A stretch of 64,000 nucleotides of DNA, from NCBI GenBank assembly GCA_963662245.2, contig CAXXVQ010000006.1, forward strand, positions 1 to 64,000, given 5' to 3'. The notes under the pieces are model-generated. The model did no database searches and had not been told where the DNA came from. It saw nothing but the letters and a program-made list of their open reading frames with translations. Shown here in pieces: positions 24,731 to 33,295 of the stretch. A program made the translations under genes and the position numbers. The DNA comes from JAFGVL01 sp963662245. GTDB lineage: Bacteria; Bacteroidota; Bacteroidia; Bacteroidales; Paludibacteraceae. Each line of letters starts with the position of its first letter. The first letter of the stretch is position 1.

Positions 24731-25627
24731 TTAGTTATTAAGTATGGTTTTATATTTGTCTTGTTTTGCAGGGTCAACATCCATCAAGATTTCATAAACC
24801 TTTGTTTTTTCAGCAGCAGGTGCTTTTGAAAAGATGTTTATAATCTCATCTCGTTTCATGTCAATAAAAGAAACTAGTACTATGGAAGAAGGTCGCGCGC
24901 GATTCACTTCTCTTAGGGTTTCAATTCCATCTGCAATTTTTGCACTCCCTTTTGGTGTACTATTTGACATTTCGTCAAGGCCTAGCCTGTGGTATTCATA
25001 AAAGTATTCTCTGAACTTTCTGAAGCTTTCATCCATTAAGTGGTTAATTAAAGCATATCTGTTTTTGTCATCTTCAAATGCTTTCCATCCAACTTCACTT
25101 TGACTTTGAGCCTGGTTAACTATTGTTTCAGCCTTTTTAAAACTCGATGAACCGCCTAATTTTGAGTAAGAATCAGAATCATAGCCTATAATGATATATG
25201 CGTAGTATGCTAGTACAGCAGTTAAATTATTTGTAAATGTTCCGTCTACATATTCTAGCGGTGTGTGTTCTATGTATTCAAAAGCAAAGTTACCGTCTTT
25301 GAAGTTGAAGATAGGAGTGTAGTAGGTGGAATTGTAAACAGGTCTGCGGGCTTGTATATATAAGTCTCCTGCAAATGTTTTTTCATCAGATTGCGTGCTC
25401 AGAGTAATTGTAAGAGAGCAGTCAATCTTTTCATTTGCTTGATATTGCATGTCTGTCCATCTATGATTATTCATAAATTCTTCTATATCTTTTTGCATAG
25501 ATATAAAGACCTGCTTGTTTGTGTTTGTTAATTGGTCCCCATTTACAGTGACTTTACAGCTAAGTTCTTGTGCAAATGATACTAGCCCAATAAGTAGTAA
25601 TATTGTTATGCCAATTATTTTTTTCAT
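24731..25627 (-). CDS. DUF4835 exported protein (T9SS PorD-like)
   Basis: The 298-aa product has a signal peptide (MKKIIGITILLLIGLVSFAQ). It has the family pattern ELSCKVTVNGDQLTNTNKQV, LYIQARRPVYNSTYYTPIFN, then YAYIIIGYDSDSYSKLGG. DUF4835 proteins always neighbour coaBC and recN in Bacteroidota and, as I recall, are annotated PorD of the type IX secretion system. That assignment is from memory. Its start overlaps the coaBC stop by 4 bp, so translation is coupled. Confidence 0.85.
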   Translation of the reverse strand: MKKIIGITILLLIGLVSFAQELSCKVTVNGDQLTNTNKQVFISMQKDIEEFMNNHRWTDMQYQANEKIDCSLTITLSTQSDEKTFAGDLYIQARRPVYNSTYYTPIFNFKDGNFAFEYIEHTPLEYVDGTFTNNLTAVLAYYAYIIIGYDSDSYSKLGGSSSFKKAETIVNQAQSQSEVGWKAFEDDKNRYALINHLMDESFRKFREYFYEYHRLGLDEMSNSTPKGSAKIADGIETLREVNRARPSSIVLVSFIDMKRDEIINIFSKAPAAEKTKVYEILMDVDPAKQDKYKTILNN

Positions 25628-26823
25628 TGTAACAATAGTTCTAAATTATCAATGATGTCGTTGGCAACTTCAGTTTTACTTTTTAATTCAAAAGCCTTTT
25701 TGTTACCGTTTCTATGAATTAAAGTGATTTTATTTGTGTCGTGTTGGAATCCTGCATTTTCATCTTGCAAAGAGTTGAGAACGATAAAATCTAAGTTCTT
25801 TCTTTCAAGTTTACTTAGTGCATTTTGCTCTTCATCATTAGTTTCCAGTGCGAATCCAATCAAAAGTTGATTATCCTTTTTTTGTTTACCAAGCTCAGCT
25901 GCAATGTCTGTAGTCTGAGTTAGCTCAAGTTGAAACTCATTTTCTTTCTTTTTGATTTTTGTTTCGGCTTTTATTTTAGGTGTAAAATCAGCTACCGCAG
26001 CACAAAGTATAGAAATGTCTGAGTTAGAAAATGCGTTATTTGCAGCTTCGTACATTTCAGATGCAGATTCAACATTGATGCGTTTGATGGCATGATGTTG
26101 AGCTTTGATTTGAACCGGTCCGGCAACTAATGTTACTTCAGCACCTCGTTCAGCGCATTCGTTTGCTAGAGCAAAGCCCATTTTTCCTGAAGAATAATTA
26201 CCAATAAAACGAACAGGATCAATTTTTTCGTATGTGGGTCCGGCGGTAATTAGGATTTTTTTTCCGTTAAGATTTTTTTTTTTAGCAAAAAGAGATTCTA
26301 ATTCTTTAACGATCTCTTCCGGTTCTTGCATGCGCCCTTTCCCTTCAAGTCCACTAGCAAGTTCTCCTGCCGCAGCTTCAATAATATGATTGCCGTAGGA
26401 GCGAAGTGTCTCAATGTTTTTTTGAGTAGCAGGGTGTGCATACATGTCTAAATCCATTGCCGGTGCTACGATAACAGGACATTTAGCTGAGAAATAGGTT
26501 GTAAGAAGCAGGTTGTCTGCAATGCCATTCGCCATTTTTCCAATAGTGTTAGCAGTAGCAGGAGTAATTAAATATGCATCAGCCCAAAGGCCAAGACTAA
26601 CATGGCTATTCCAGTTCCCGTTAGTTGGATCAAAGAAGTCAACTAGGATTGGATTTTTTGCTAATGTAGCCAATGTTAGAGGAGTAATAAATTCTTTAGC
26701 TAATTCAGTCATGATAACTTTAACCTCAGCACCTTGTTTTACGAGTAATCTAATAAGTGATGCCGACTTGTAAGCAGCAATGCTGCCTGTTATTCCAACG
26801 ATTATCTTTTTCCCTTGAAGCAT
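25624..26823 (-). CDS. coaBC: Bifunctional phosphopantothenoylcysteine decarboxylase / phosphopantothenate-cysteine ligase
   Basis: It catalyses two steps of coenzyme A synthesis. The N-terminal flavoprotein decarboxylase (about 1-185) shows GITGSIAAYKSASLIRLLVK, NGNWNSHVSLGLWADAYLIT (catalytic His) and APAMDLDMY. The C-terminal CTP-dependent ligase shows ITAGPTYEKIDPVRFIGNYS and SGKMGFALANECAERGAEVT. The ATG at 26823 (399 aa) fits the family. The open frame extends 25 codons further, but that part has no homology. It forms an operon with rpoZ upstream and DUF4835 downstream. Confidence 0.97.
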   Translation of the reverse strand: MLQGKKIIVGITGSIAAYKSASLIRLLVKQGAEVKVIMTELAKEFITPLTLATLAKNPILVDFFDPTNGNWNSHVSLGLWADAYLITPATANTIGKMANGIADNLLLTTYFSAKCPVIVAPAMDLDMYAHPATQKNIETLRSYGNHIIEAAAGELASGLEGKGRMQEPEEIVKELESLFAKKKNLNGKKILITAGPTYEKIDPVRFIGNYSSGKMGFALANECAERGAEVTLVAGPVQIKAQHHAIKRINVESASEMYEAANNAFSNSDISILCAAVADFTPKIKAETKIKKKENEFQLELTQTTDIAAELGKQKKDNQLLIGFALETNDEEQNALSKLERKNLDFIVLNSLQDENAGFQHDTNKITLIHRNGNKKAFELKSKTEVANDIIDNLELLLQ

Positions 26824-26899
26824 AATGTTCTTTTTCTTGCAATAGAAGCCTTTATACAAAAGCTGTTGTTGATGTGTAAAAATATAAAAAAAAGACAAA

Positions 26900-26941
26900 A
26901 GAACAATTCGTTCTCCAAGCCTTGGAGTGAATCATTCTTTT
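26900..26941 (-). terminator. Hairpin between rpoZ and coaBC
   Basis: An interrupted stem is formed by GAATGATTCACTCCAAG and TTGGAGAACGAATTGTTC, with U-rich sequence downstream on the minus strand. It may be an attenuator or an mRNA-processing hairpin rather than a full stop, given the usual operon. Confidence 0.5.
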
Positions 26942-26970
26942 ATCTTTTTATAAATTAAAATAAACGATGT

Positions 26971-27297
26971 TTATTTTTTGATCTTAGATGGATTGCGGTG
27001 GAAAACTTTTCCTTCTTTAAATTCTTGAATTGCAATTAAAGTAGGTTTAGGTAGTTTTTCGTAGAAACGAGAGATTTCAATTTGTTCTCTGTTTTCAAAA
27101 ACTTCTTCCAAGTTATCAGTGTATGAAGCAAACTCTTGAAGTTTTTTCTCCAATTCACTTTTCATTTCAACGCTAATTTGATTAGATCTTTTGCTGATAA
27201 TTTTCACAGTTTCGTAAATATTACCAACTTCAGCACTAAGGCTGTTCATGTCACGAGTAATCGTGTTAGAAGGTGCGTTTGTTTTTTTGAAGTCCAT
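26971..27297 (-). CDS. rpoZ: RNA polymerase omega subunit, Bacteroidota type
   Basis: The 108-aa protein has the diagnostic block NIYETVKIISKRSNQISVEM followed by KSELEKKLQEFASYTDNLEE. This matches the divergent omega subunit of Bacteroidota, which aids assembly and stability of RNA polymerase through beta-prime. It lies between bamD (10 bp upstream) and coaBC, the standard gene order in the phylum. Confidence 0.88.
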   Translation of the reverse strand: MDFKKTNAPSNTITRDMNSLSAEVGNIYETVKIISKRSNQISVEMKSELEKKLQEFASYTDNLEEVFENREQIEISRFYEKLPKPTLIAIQEFKEGKVFHRNPSKIKK

Positions 27298-27306
27298 AGT
27301 TTTATG

Positions 27307-28110
27307 CTATTCTTTTACAAATTTTAAAGATGACTTATATATTTTCTCAGCGTCTTCTGAGTAAGTTCCGCCGGGATATTCGTTAATCAAGTTAAAGTAT
27401 TCGTCTATAGTTTCTCTGTAGCGCTCAACTTTTTTTGCTGGTACACTCAGCTTTGCTTGTTCGTATTTCGATTCAAGAATCAAGAAGCTTAATTCTTCTT
27501 TATATTTTGTATTTGGGTAGTCTTTAATAATGTTGTTTGCAGTAATGATTGCAGACTTATAGTTGTTCCCCAAATAGTTTCCTAAATCATAATATAGTTT
27601 TGCGCTCAAATATGCTTTGTATGCTAGCTTTTCATTTAGTTCAGACATATATTTATTTACCTCATTAGCTTTTTCGCTATTAGGGAATATCTGTAAGAAC
27701 TCGTCAAAAGCTTTTATTGCATCAATAGTCTCAGATTGATCTAAACGAGCATCTGGAGACTGTAAGTAGTGACAATAACCAATTAAAAACCAACAATCTT
27801 CAATGTGTTCACCTTTAGGAAAAGTGGTTGTGTAAGTTTTATAATAGCTGGCTGCTGTATAATACTCTTGATTGCCATAATAACATTGAGCTGTTAAGAA
27901 TAGAACATTTTCTGATTCTTTTGTCCCTTTGTAATATGGTGCAACTGCATCTAATAATGCAATTGCCTTATACCATTTCTTCTTTTGATAAAGTTCTTTT
28001 GCTGTCTCGTATTTTAGCTGATTATCAGTGCTTTTTAACAGTTTGTCGTAACTGCTACAAGACGAAAGGATAACACTTATAAGAAGTATATAAAGGGTTT
28101 TTCTACTCAT
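27307..28110 (-). CDS. bamD: Outer membrane assembly lipoprotein BamD (YfiO)
   Basis: This is a lipoprotein partner of BamA in inserting outer-membrane beta-barrel proteins. The ATG at 28110 gives a type II signal (TLYILLISVILSSCSSYDKL). It is followed by TPR-like repeats (ETAKELYQKKKWYKAIALLD, then ENVLFLTAQCYYGNQEYYTA and HIEDCWFLIGYCHYLQSPDA). The length of 267 aa is typical. A longer open frame (to 28182) lacks homology and a signal. It is the first gene of the conserved cluster. Confidence 0.93.
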   Translation of the reverse strand: MSRKTLYILLISVILSSCSSYDKLLKSTDNQLKYETAKELYQKKKWYKAIALLDAVAPYYKGTKESENVLFLTAQCYYGNQEYYTAASYYKTYTTTFPKGEHIEDCWFLIGYCHYLQSPDARLDQSETIDAIKAFDEFLQIFPNSEKANEVNKYMSELNEKLAYKAYLSAKLYYDLGNYLGNNYKSAIITANNIIKDYPNTKYKEELSFLILESKYEQAKLSVPAKKVERYRETIDEYFNLINEYPGGTYSEDAEKIYKSSLKFVKE

Positions 28111-28253
28111 ATTTAAAGAAATGAAGGGCAAAGGTAGGTATTCCATCTGAATTATTAAAATAAATTTTTCACTAAAAAGCATGTGTCTGAGCAGACTAGT
28201 GATGGGTTAAACATATAATGTGAGAAATTAAACTAAAGAAAATTCATAATAAT

Positions 28254-28261
28254 TATATTTG
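28254..28261 (+). promoter_or_regulatory. -7 box of cstA
   Basis: TATATTTG fits TAnnTTTG. Its last G is the first base of an in-frame GTG at 28261, which therefore cannot be the translation start. Confidence 0.6.
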
Positions 28262-28299
28262 TGCCCTTTGGATTACAAGATTTAATATTTGCAATTGTT

Positions 28300-29736
28300 A
28301 TGATAACATTCTTCCTGTGCTTGATTGCACTTGTATTTGGTTACATCTTTTATGGGCGTTTTATAGAACGCAAATTTGGTGCCGAAGCTACTCGTGAAAC
28401 GCCAGCATATACAAAAACTGATGGTGTAGATTTTATGCCATTAAATTCGTGGAAGGTATTTTTAATCCAATTTTTAAATATTGCAGGGTTAGGGCCAATT
28501 TTCGGAGCTGTAGCAGGAGCTATGTGGGGTCCGGCTGCATTTTTATGGATTGTGTTTGGATGTATTTTCGGTGGTGCTGTTCATGATTATTTAGCCGGGA
28601 TGATTTCTGTGCGTCAGGGCGGTTTGAGTTTACCTGAAATTATTGGGATATATCTAGGTCGACCTACTCAGGCAATTATGAGAATATTCACTATCGTGTT
28701 GATGATAATTGTTGGTGTGGTATTTATTAAAGGCCCTGCCGGGATTTTGTATAGTATGACTTCTGGTCAGGCATGGAGTAGTGAATTATTCTGGATTTCA
28801 GTAGTATTTATCTATTATGTGTTGGCAACACTATTGCCTGTGGACAAGCTGATTGGGAATATATACCCTGTGTTTGGATTTGCTTTAATCTTTATGGCTT
28901 TAGGAATTGTGGTAATGATGGTTATTGGTGGATACCAAGTGCCTGAGATTGACCTTTCTGTTTTTCAAACAAATCTACATCATACTCCTGATAAGTTTTC
29001 TATTTTCCCTATGATGTTTATTTCCATTGCTTGTGGAGCGGTTTCCGGCTTCCATGCTACGCAATCACCTTTAATGGCTCGCTGTATGAAGAATGAGATG
29101 AACGGTCGCCCGATTTTCTTTGGCTCAATGATTACCGAAGGTATTGTGGCTCTTATTTGGGCGGCTATTGCGATGAGTTTTTTTGGTGGAGTGCGTGAGT
29201 TAAACGATACAATGACTGAAATTGGTGGAAATGCTGCTTTGGTAGTAAATGATGTAGCTACGAAATTACTGGGGCCGGTGGGTGCAGTCTTAGTCTTACT
29301 GGGTGTAGTTGCTGCGCCGATTACTTCCGGAGATACCGCTTTCCGTGCTGCTCGTTTGATTATTGCGGATATTTTCAAATCAAGCCAGTTGTCTATCAAA
29401 AATCGTTTGATAATTAGTGTGCCAATGTTTGCTGTGGGTTTAACGCTGACCTTTGTTGACTTCTCAATCATTTGGCGATATATGGCATGGATGAACCAAA
29501 CACTAGCAGCTGTGACTCTGTGGGCAATTACGGCTTATATGTATTTGTCTAAAAAGCCGGTGTGGATTTCGTTAATTCCAGCAATATTTATGACGGCGGT
29601 TACTACAGTGTATATTTTAATTGCTCCGGAAGGATTCTCGTTAGATAAAAATATCTCATATTGGATTGGTGGTGCATTGACTATTCTTGCAATTGTTGGG
29701 TTTAGTTGGCATATGAAGAATAAGGGGAATAAGTAA
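28300..29736 (+). CDS. cstA: Carbon starvation protein CstA family transporter
   Basis: This is a multispanning membrane protein of the CstA/BtsT family, which imports peptides or pyruvate during starvation. The start MITFFLCLIALVFGYIFYGR, then DFMPLNSWKVFLIQFLNIAG, GPIFGAVAGAMWGP and GGAVHDYLAGMISVRQGG, are strongly conserved. About 13-15 hydrophobic segments are visible in 478 aa, a short form common in Bacteroidota. I chose the ATG at 28300 because homologues begin at MITF and the upstream GTG lies inside the promoter box. Confidence 0.93.
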   Translation: MITFFLCLIALVFGYIFYGRFIERKFGAEATRETPAYTKTDGVDFMPLNSWKVFLIQFLNIAGLGPIFGAVAGAMWGPAAFLWIVFGCIFGGAVHDYLAGMISVRQGGLSLPEIIGIYLGRPTQAIMRIFTIVLMIIVGVVFIKGPAGILYSMTSGQAWSSELFWISVVFIYYVLATLLPVDKLIGNIYPVFGFALIFMALGIVVMMVIGGYQVPEIDLSVFQTNLHHTPDKFSIFPMMFISIACGAVSGFHATQSPLMARCMKNEMNGRPIFFGSMITEGIVALIWAAIAMSFFGGVRELNDTMTEIGGNAALVVNDVATKLLGPVGAVLVLLGVVAAPITSGDTAFRAARLIIADIFKSSQLSIKNRLIISVPMFAVGLTLTFVDFSIIWRYMAWMNQTLAAVTLWAITAYMYLSKKPVWISLIPAIFMTAVTTVYILIAPEGFSLDKNISYWIGGALTILAIVGFSWHMKNKGNK

Positions 29737-30108
29737 TTATAACCCCCAACCCTCTAAACTAATCTTTATACACAAATATTTATTTCATGTCCTCAAGCCG
29801 GACGGGCTCTAACTTTTTTGCTACAGCTCAAAAAAAGTTAGCAAAAAAGCCGCCGCTACACCTAGAAATCTAAAAATTATCTTCGTTTCGCTAAAATCAT
29901 CCAAACTCCACTTCCGATAAGAATCGAAAATGTCAAACAAGGATGATTTTTACGCTCGTCTGCGCCAATTTTTTATACGATTTCTAGCTGAGGCGGAATT
30001 TCCTGTTACGAAAACCATTTTTTTTATTTGCGTATAAAGATTAGAACCCGCTAGAGGGGGCTTCTAAGATATCCAAAGTTCACTTAATAAGATATCGAGA
30101 TTAAATTC

Positions 30109-30143
30109 AAAGGACGGAGGCAAAATTTGCTTTCGTCCTTTTT
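30109..30143 (+). terminator. Hairpin terminator in the cstA-OmpA gap
   Basis: AAAGGACG pairs with CGTCCTTT around an inner GCAAAATTTGC, followed by TTTTG. Confidence 0.75.
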
Positions 30144-30207
30144 GTTTTACCTTTGTTGTCATTCAAAATAAGTGTAGGCATTGTTCGTTATACAATGTGA
30201 AAGATTT

Positions 30208-30306
30208 GGGCTAAAGCCCATTTTTGAATTACTTAAAAATCCGTTGACTGAAGTCAACGGCAATGAATATCCAAATTTGGTATTTCATTGCCGTCGGTTT
30301 TAACCG
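30208..30306. repeat. Cluster of four REP-like palindromes
   Basis: In order: GGGCTAAAGCCC; CCGTTGACT-GA-AGTCAACGG (30241-30260); CGGCAATGAA with its complement TTTCATTGCCG (30258-30294); and CGGTTTTAACCG (30295-30306). Adjacent arms share bases, so alternative foldings exist. The cluster lies immediately upstream of the OmpA-family gene. Confidence 0.7.
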
Positions 30307-30364
30307 AAGGTTTGCAGTATATGTTGCAGATGTGATTTTAGTCAAAATAAAAACAAGCTCAATT

Positions 30365-33079
30365 ATGCGTATAAAATTTCTCTTCATTATACTTACTTCA
30401 TTTATTTTTCAAATTTCTTTTGCTCAGAGTAAATATCCTGAACTGTTGAAAAAGAAACAATTTGAAAAAGCAGAAGCAAAGGCTGACAAAACGCTAGAGA
30501 AAAATCCTGATGATATTGAGGCGAATTTTTACAAGGCAGCAATCAATATTCATAAGAAAAATGAGAATCTGAATTCGGATGTTGCATATCGTTATGCGCT
30601 TATTGCTGATAGTTTGTATGCTTTGGTGACGGATAAAGAAGAGATAAAAGACCTCAAGAAAAAGAAAATAAGTAAGTCGGGGATTAATAGTTCAATAAGT
30701 AAGGCAATGAGCTTGCGTTATTCGCAGGCGGTAAAGGATAATACGCTGGAAGCTTATCAGAATTTACTGTCTGATATGCCCAATGCCGATGAGGGGTTTA
30801 AACAGCGAGTTCATGATAAGATTGAGTTGATACATTTTAATAATATCCAGGATAAAAACTCGATTGCGGCCTACCAACAATTTTTAGATACGCATCCTCA
30901 GTCGGCAGCAACCGAAAAAGCAAAGGCAAGGATTAGCGAATTGGCATTTGATAAGGCTGCGCATTCTAATACGAAAAAAAGCTACAAGGATTTCGTAGAC
31001 ACTTACCCTGATAGTAAAGAATTTTCCGAAGCAAAGAAACGATACAAAGCCCTGCAATGGCTAGTGGAAGATCCGATTGGATGTTGGTGTAAATACAGTA
31101 CAATGTATGAAACGGCGGCAAAGGAAAATGTGGTGAATATGGCTGCAGATAGTTTGTTGGCTATCGGTGAACGCAGAAAAAATATCGCTATTTTGCAGTA
31201 TTGTGTTAATCATTTCTCAGGTGAAAAGCGAGATAAAGCATTTTTGTTGTTGCATGATATAATTACTGATGATGGCGAAATGGCTTCGTTAGATTTATTT
31301 TATAAAAAAAATGGCGACCCTTTGTTTCAGGATATTCGTGTTGAGGATTATCGTTTGGCAGCGATGGGAGATTTGTTGAAATTAGAGAAGGAATATTATC
31401 CGGGAAACTTTGAGAAATATGATGCATACATAAAGGAAGCAGCACCGCGAGAGAGAGCTTTTGTTGCTTTACAGCGTTATATGAGCCCTGAAATTAAAAA
31501 GAAGCAATATGATATTGCTTTGGCTAAACTTGAGGTTTATGCAAAATATTTTGGTAAGAATAATCAGAAAATAAATGACTTGCGTGCGCTCTTGCAGACA
31601 AAAGTGGATAAGTCTATTCAGATAAAGTCAATAGGGCCTCCTGTAAATACCGTATCCGGAGGAGAATATGTTCCGGTTATTACGGCAGATGGTAAGCTAA
31701 TGTATTTCTGTGGAAAGTCACGCCCTGATAGTGTGGGTGGTGAAGATATTTATGTGGCTAAAAATATGAACGATAATTGGGTGCAGCCAGAGCTTGTGCG
31801 CGACCTGTCTATGTCAAGTACTAACGATGCTCCTTTAAGCGTGTCCGCTGATGGAACGCAGTTGCTGATGTTTATTTCGGGGCAGATTAATTACGCAAAG
31901 AAAACCAAAACCGGTTGGACTCGACCTGTGCCATACCCTAAACAAATTAACTCTGAGCGCTGGCAGGCGGATGCTATGATTACCAGTGATGGGCGAGCAA
32001 TGTTATTTACTTCCATACGCCCTGATGGTTATGGCTTGGTTGATGCGCGACCATACCACGGAAGTTATCATTATGCGGCAGATATTTATGTGTCTGTGCT
32101 GGATGAAAATGACGAGTGGGGTGAGCCTATCAATCTTGGTTCGGTAATTAATACGCAATATTGCGACCGCATGCCGTTTTTGCACCCGGATATGAAAACG
32201 CTGTATTTTAGCTCTGATGGTCATGGTGGTTTGGGTGGACTGGATGTGTATAAATCTACCCGTTTGGCTGATAGCTGCTGGAACTGTTGGAGTGAACCCG
32301 TGAATCTGGGTAAGGAAATCAATACCGAAAGTCATGACTGGGGGTATAAAATTACTACAGAAGGAGATAAAGCTTATTTTGCTAAAGGAGTTAGAGGTGA
32401 AGCTTCACAAGATATTTATTCGGTGAACTTGCCTGTGTCTATGCGCCCGGATTTGGTGGCAACTATTTCAGGTAAGCTGTTAAATGATAAAGGAGAGGCT
32501 GTGGATGCTGAAATCGTGTGGGAAGATCTGGTGACAGGTCAAATTATTGGGAAATCACAAGCTGACCCCAAAGATGGTTCGTATTTTATCGTTTTGCCTT
32601 TGGGTAAGATGTACGGCTATTATGTGGAAAAGGATGGTTATTTCCCGTTGTCAGATAATGTGGACTTGCGCAATCATAAGGAATCAGTGAAAATTAATAA
32701 GGATATCACTATGATTTCTATTACTGATATGGTGGATAAAGGAGTGGCTGTGCCAATTACCAACCTGTTCTTTAATACCAACGAAAGTGTGATTTTGCCT
32801 TATTCTATTCCTGAACTAAAACGCGTGGCTGGTATCTTGAAATCTCAAGGATTAAAAGTGGAAATTAGAGGACATACAGATAATGTAGGTGATGCTGCCA
32901 AAAACCAAGTGCTTTCAGAAAACCGTGCTAAAGCAGTGAAAGAGTTCTTGGTGAAAGAAGGATATGATGATGCTCTGCTTACGACCAAAGGTTATGGCGC
33001 TACAAAACCTATTGCAGATAATAATACTGATGCCGGACGAGCAAAGAATAGGAGAGTGGAACTACGGATAGTAAAGTAA
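30365..33079 (+). CDS. OmpA-family protein with TPR, PD40 propeller and CRD (PorE-like architecture)
   Basis: The 904-aa product from the ATG at 30365 has a signal peptide (MRIKFLFIILTSFIFQISFA). Helical/TPR-like repeats follow (about 20-430), then a PD40 beta-propeller (about 460-690; PVITADGKLMYFCGKSRPDS, MPFLHPDMKTLYFSSDGHGG). A carboxypeptidase-regulatory-like beta-sandwich follows (ATISGKLLNDKGEAVDAEIV), then a C-terminal OmpA domain with peptidoglycan-binding LKVEIRGHTDNVGDA and SENRAKAVKEFL. This order matches PorE, a periplasmic component of type IX secretion, but paralogues with the same order exist. The upstream 34 codons of open frame are repeat-derived and excluded. Confidence 0.82.
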   Translation: MRIKFLFIILTSFIFQISFAQSKYPELLKKKQFEKAEAKADKTLEKNPDDIEANFYKAAINIHKKNENLNSDVAYRYALIADSLYALVTDKEEIKDLKKKKISKSGINSSISKAMSLRYSQAVKDNTLEAYQNLLSDMPNADEGFKQRVHDKIELIHFNNIQDKNSIAAYQQFLDTHPQSAATEKAKARISELAFDKAAHSNTKKSYKDFVDTYPDSKEFSEAKKRYKALQWLVEDPIGCWCKYSTMYETAAKENVVNMAADSLLAIGERRKNIAILQYCVNHFSGEKRDKAFLLLHDIITDDGEMASLDLFYKKNGDPLFQDIRVEDYRLAAMGDLLKLEKEYYPGNFEKYDAYIKEAAPRERAFVALQRYMSPEIKKKQYDIALAKLEVYAKYFGKNNQKINDLRALLQTKVDKSIQIKSIGPPVNTVSGGEYVPVITADGKLMYFCGKSRPDSVGGEDIYVAKNMNDNWVQPELVRDLSMSSTNDAPLSVSADGTQLLMFISGQINYAKKTKTGWTRPVPYPKQINSERWQADAMITSDGRAMLFTSIRPDGYGLVDARPYHGSYHYAADIYVSVLDENDEWGEPINLGSVINTQYCDRMPFLHPDMKTLYFSSDGHGGLGGLDVYKSTRLADSCWNCWSEPVNLGKEINTESHDWGYKITTEGDKAYFAKGVRGEASQDIYSVNLPVSMRPDLVATISGKLLNDKGEAVDAEIVWEDLVTGQIIGKSQADPKDGSYFIVLPLGKMYGYYVEKDGYFPLSDNVDLRNHKESVKINKDITMISITDMVDKGVAVPITNLFFNTNESVILPYSIPELKRVAGILKSQGLKVEIRGHTDNVGDAAKNQVLSENRAKAVKEFLVKEGYDDALLTTKGYGATKPIADNNTDAGRAKNRRVELRIVK

Positions 33080-33085
33080 AATATG

Positions 33086-33112
33086 AAAGGTCAGATTATG
33101 TCTGACCTTTTT
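33086..33112 (+). terminator. Terminator of the OmpA-family gene
   Basis: AAAGGTCAGA pairs with TCTGACCTTT, followed by TTTC. Confidence 0.85.
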
Positions 33113-33295
33113 TCTTGCTGCCGCACGATTCTATCGTGTGGTGTATTTATTTACCCCGCGAAAGGATTTGCTAGGTAGCTGTGTTTATGTGCCTTTGTAT
33201 TTAGAAAATAGAGAAAATAAACAGTAAACTTAATCTAAAAATATTTGCCTTTTTTCTTGCTTATGTCTTAGAATGTGGTTGTTAGCACCTGTAAT

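Larger units (their letters stand above)
29740..30364. other. Long gap between cstA and the OmpA-family gene
   Basis: No gene is seen. The gap holds a C-rich CCCCCAACCC repeat remnant just after cstA and an inverted pair AACTTTTTTGCTA/TTAGCAAAAAAG around 29809-29852. It also holds GATGATTTT/AAAATCATC words near 29890-29950, a terminator at 30109, and the palindrome cluster at 30208-30306. Confidence 0.6.

Noticed and set aside
28980..29471. 163-aa minus-strand frame inside cstA
   Set aside because: Fully antisense to a conserved membrane transporter; no start signal or homology.
30263..30364. N-terminal extension of the OmpA-family protein
   Set aside because: The codons come from REP-like palindromes; the signal peptide begins at the ATG at 30365.
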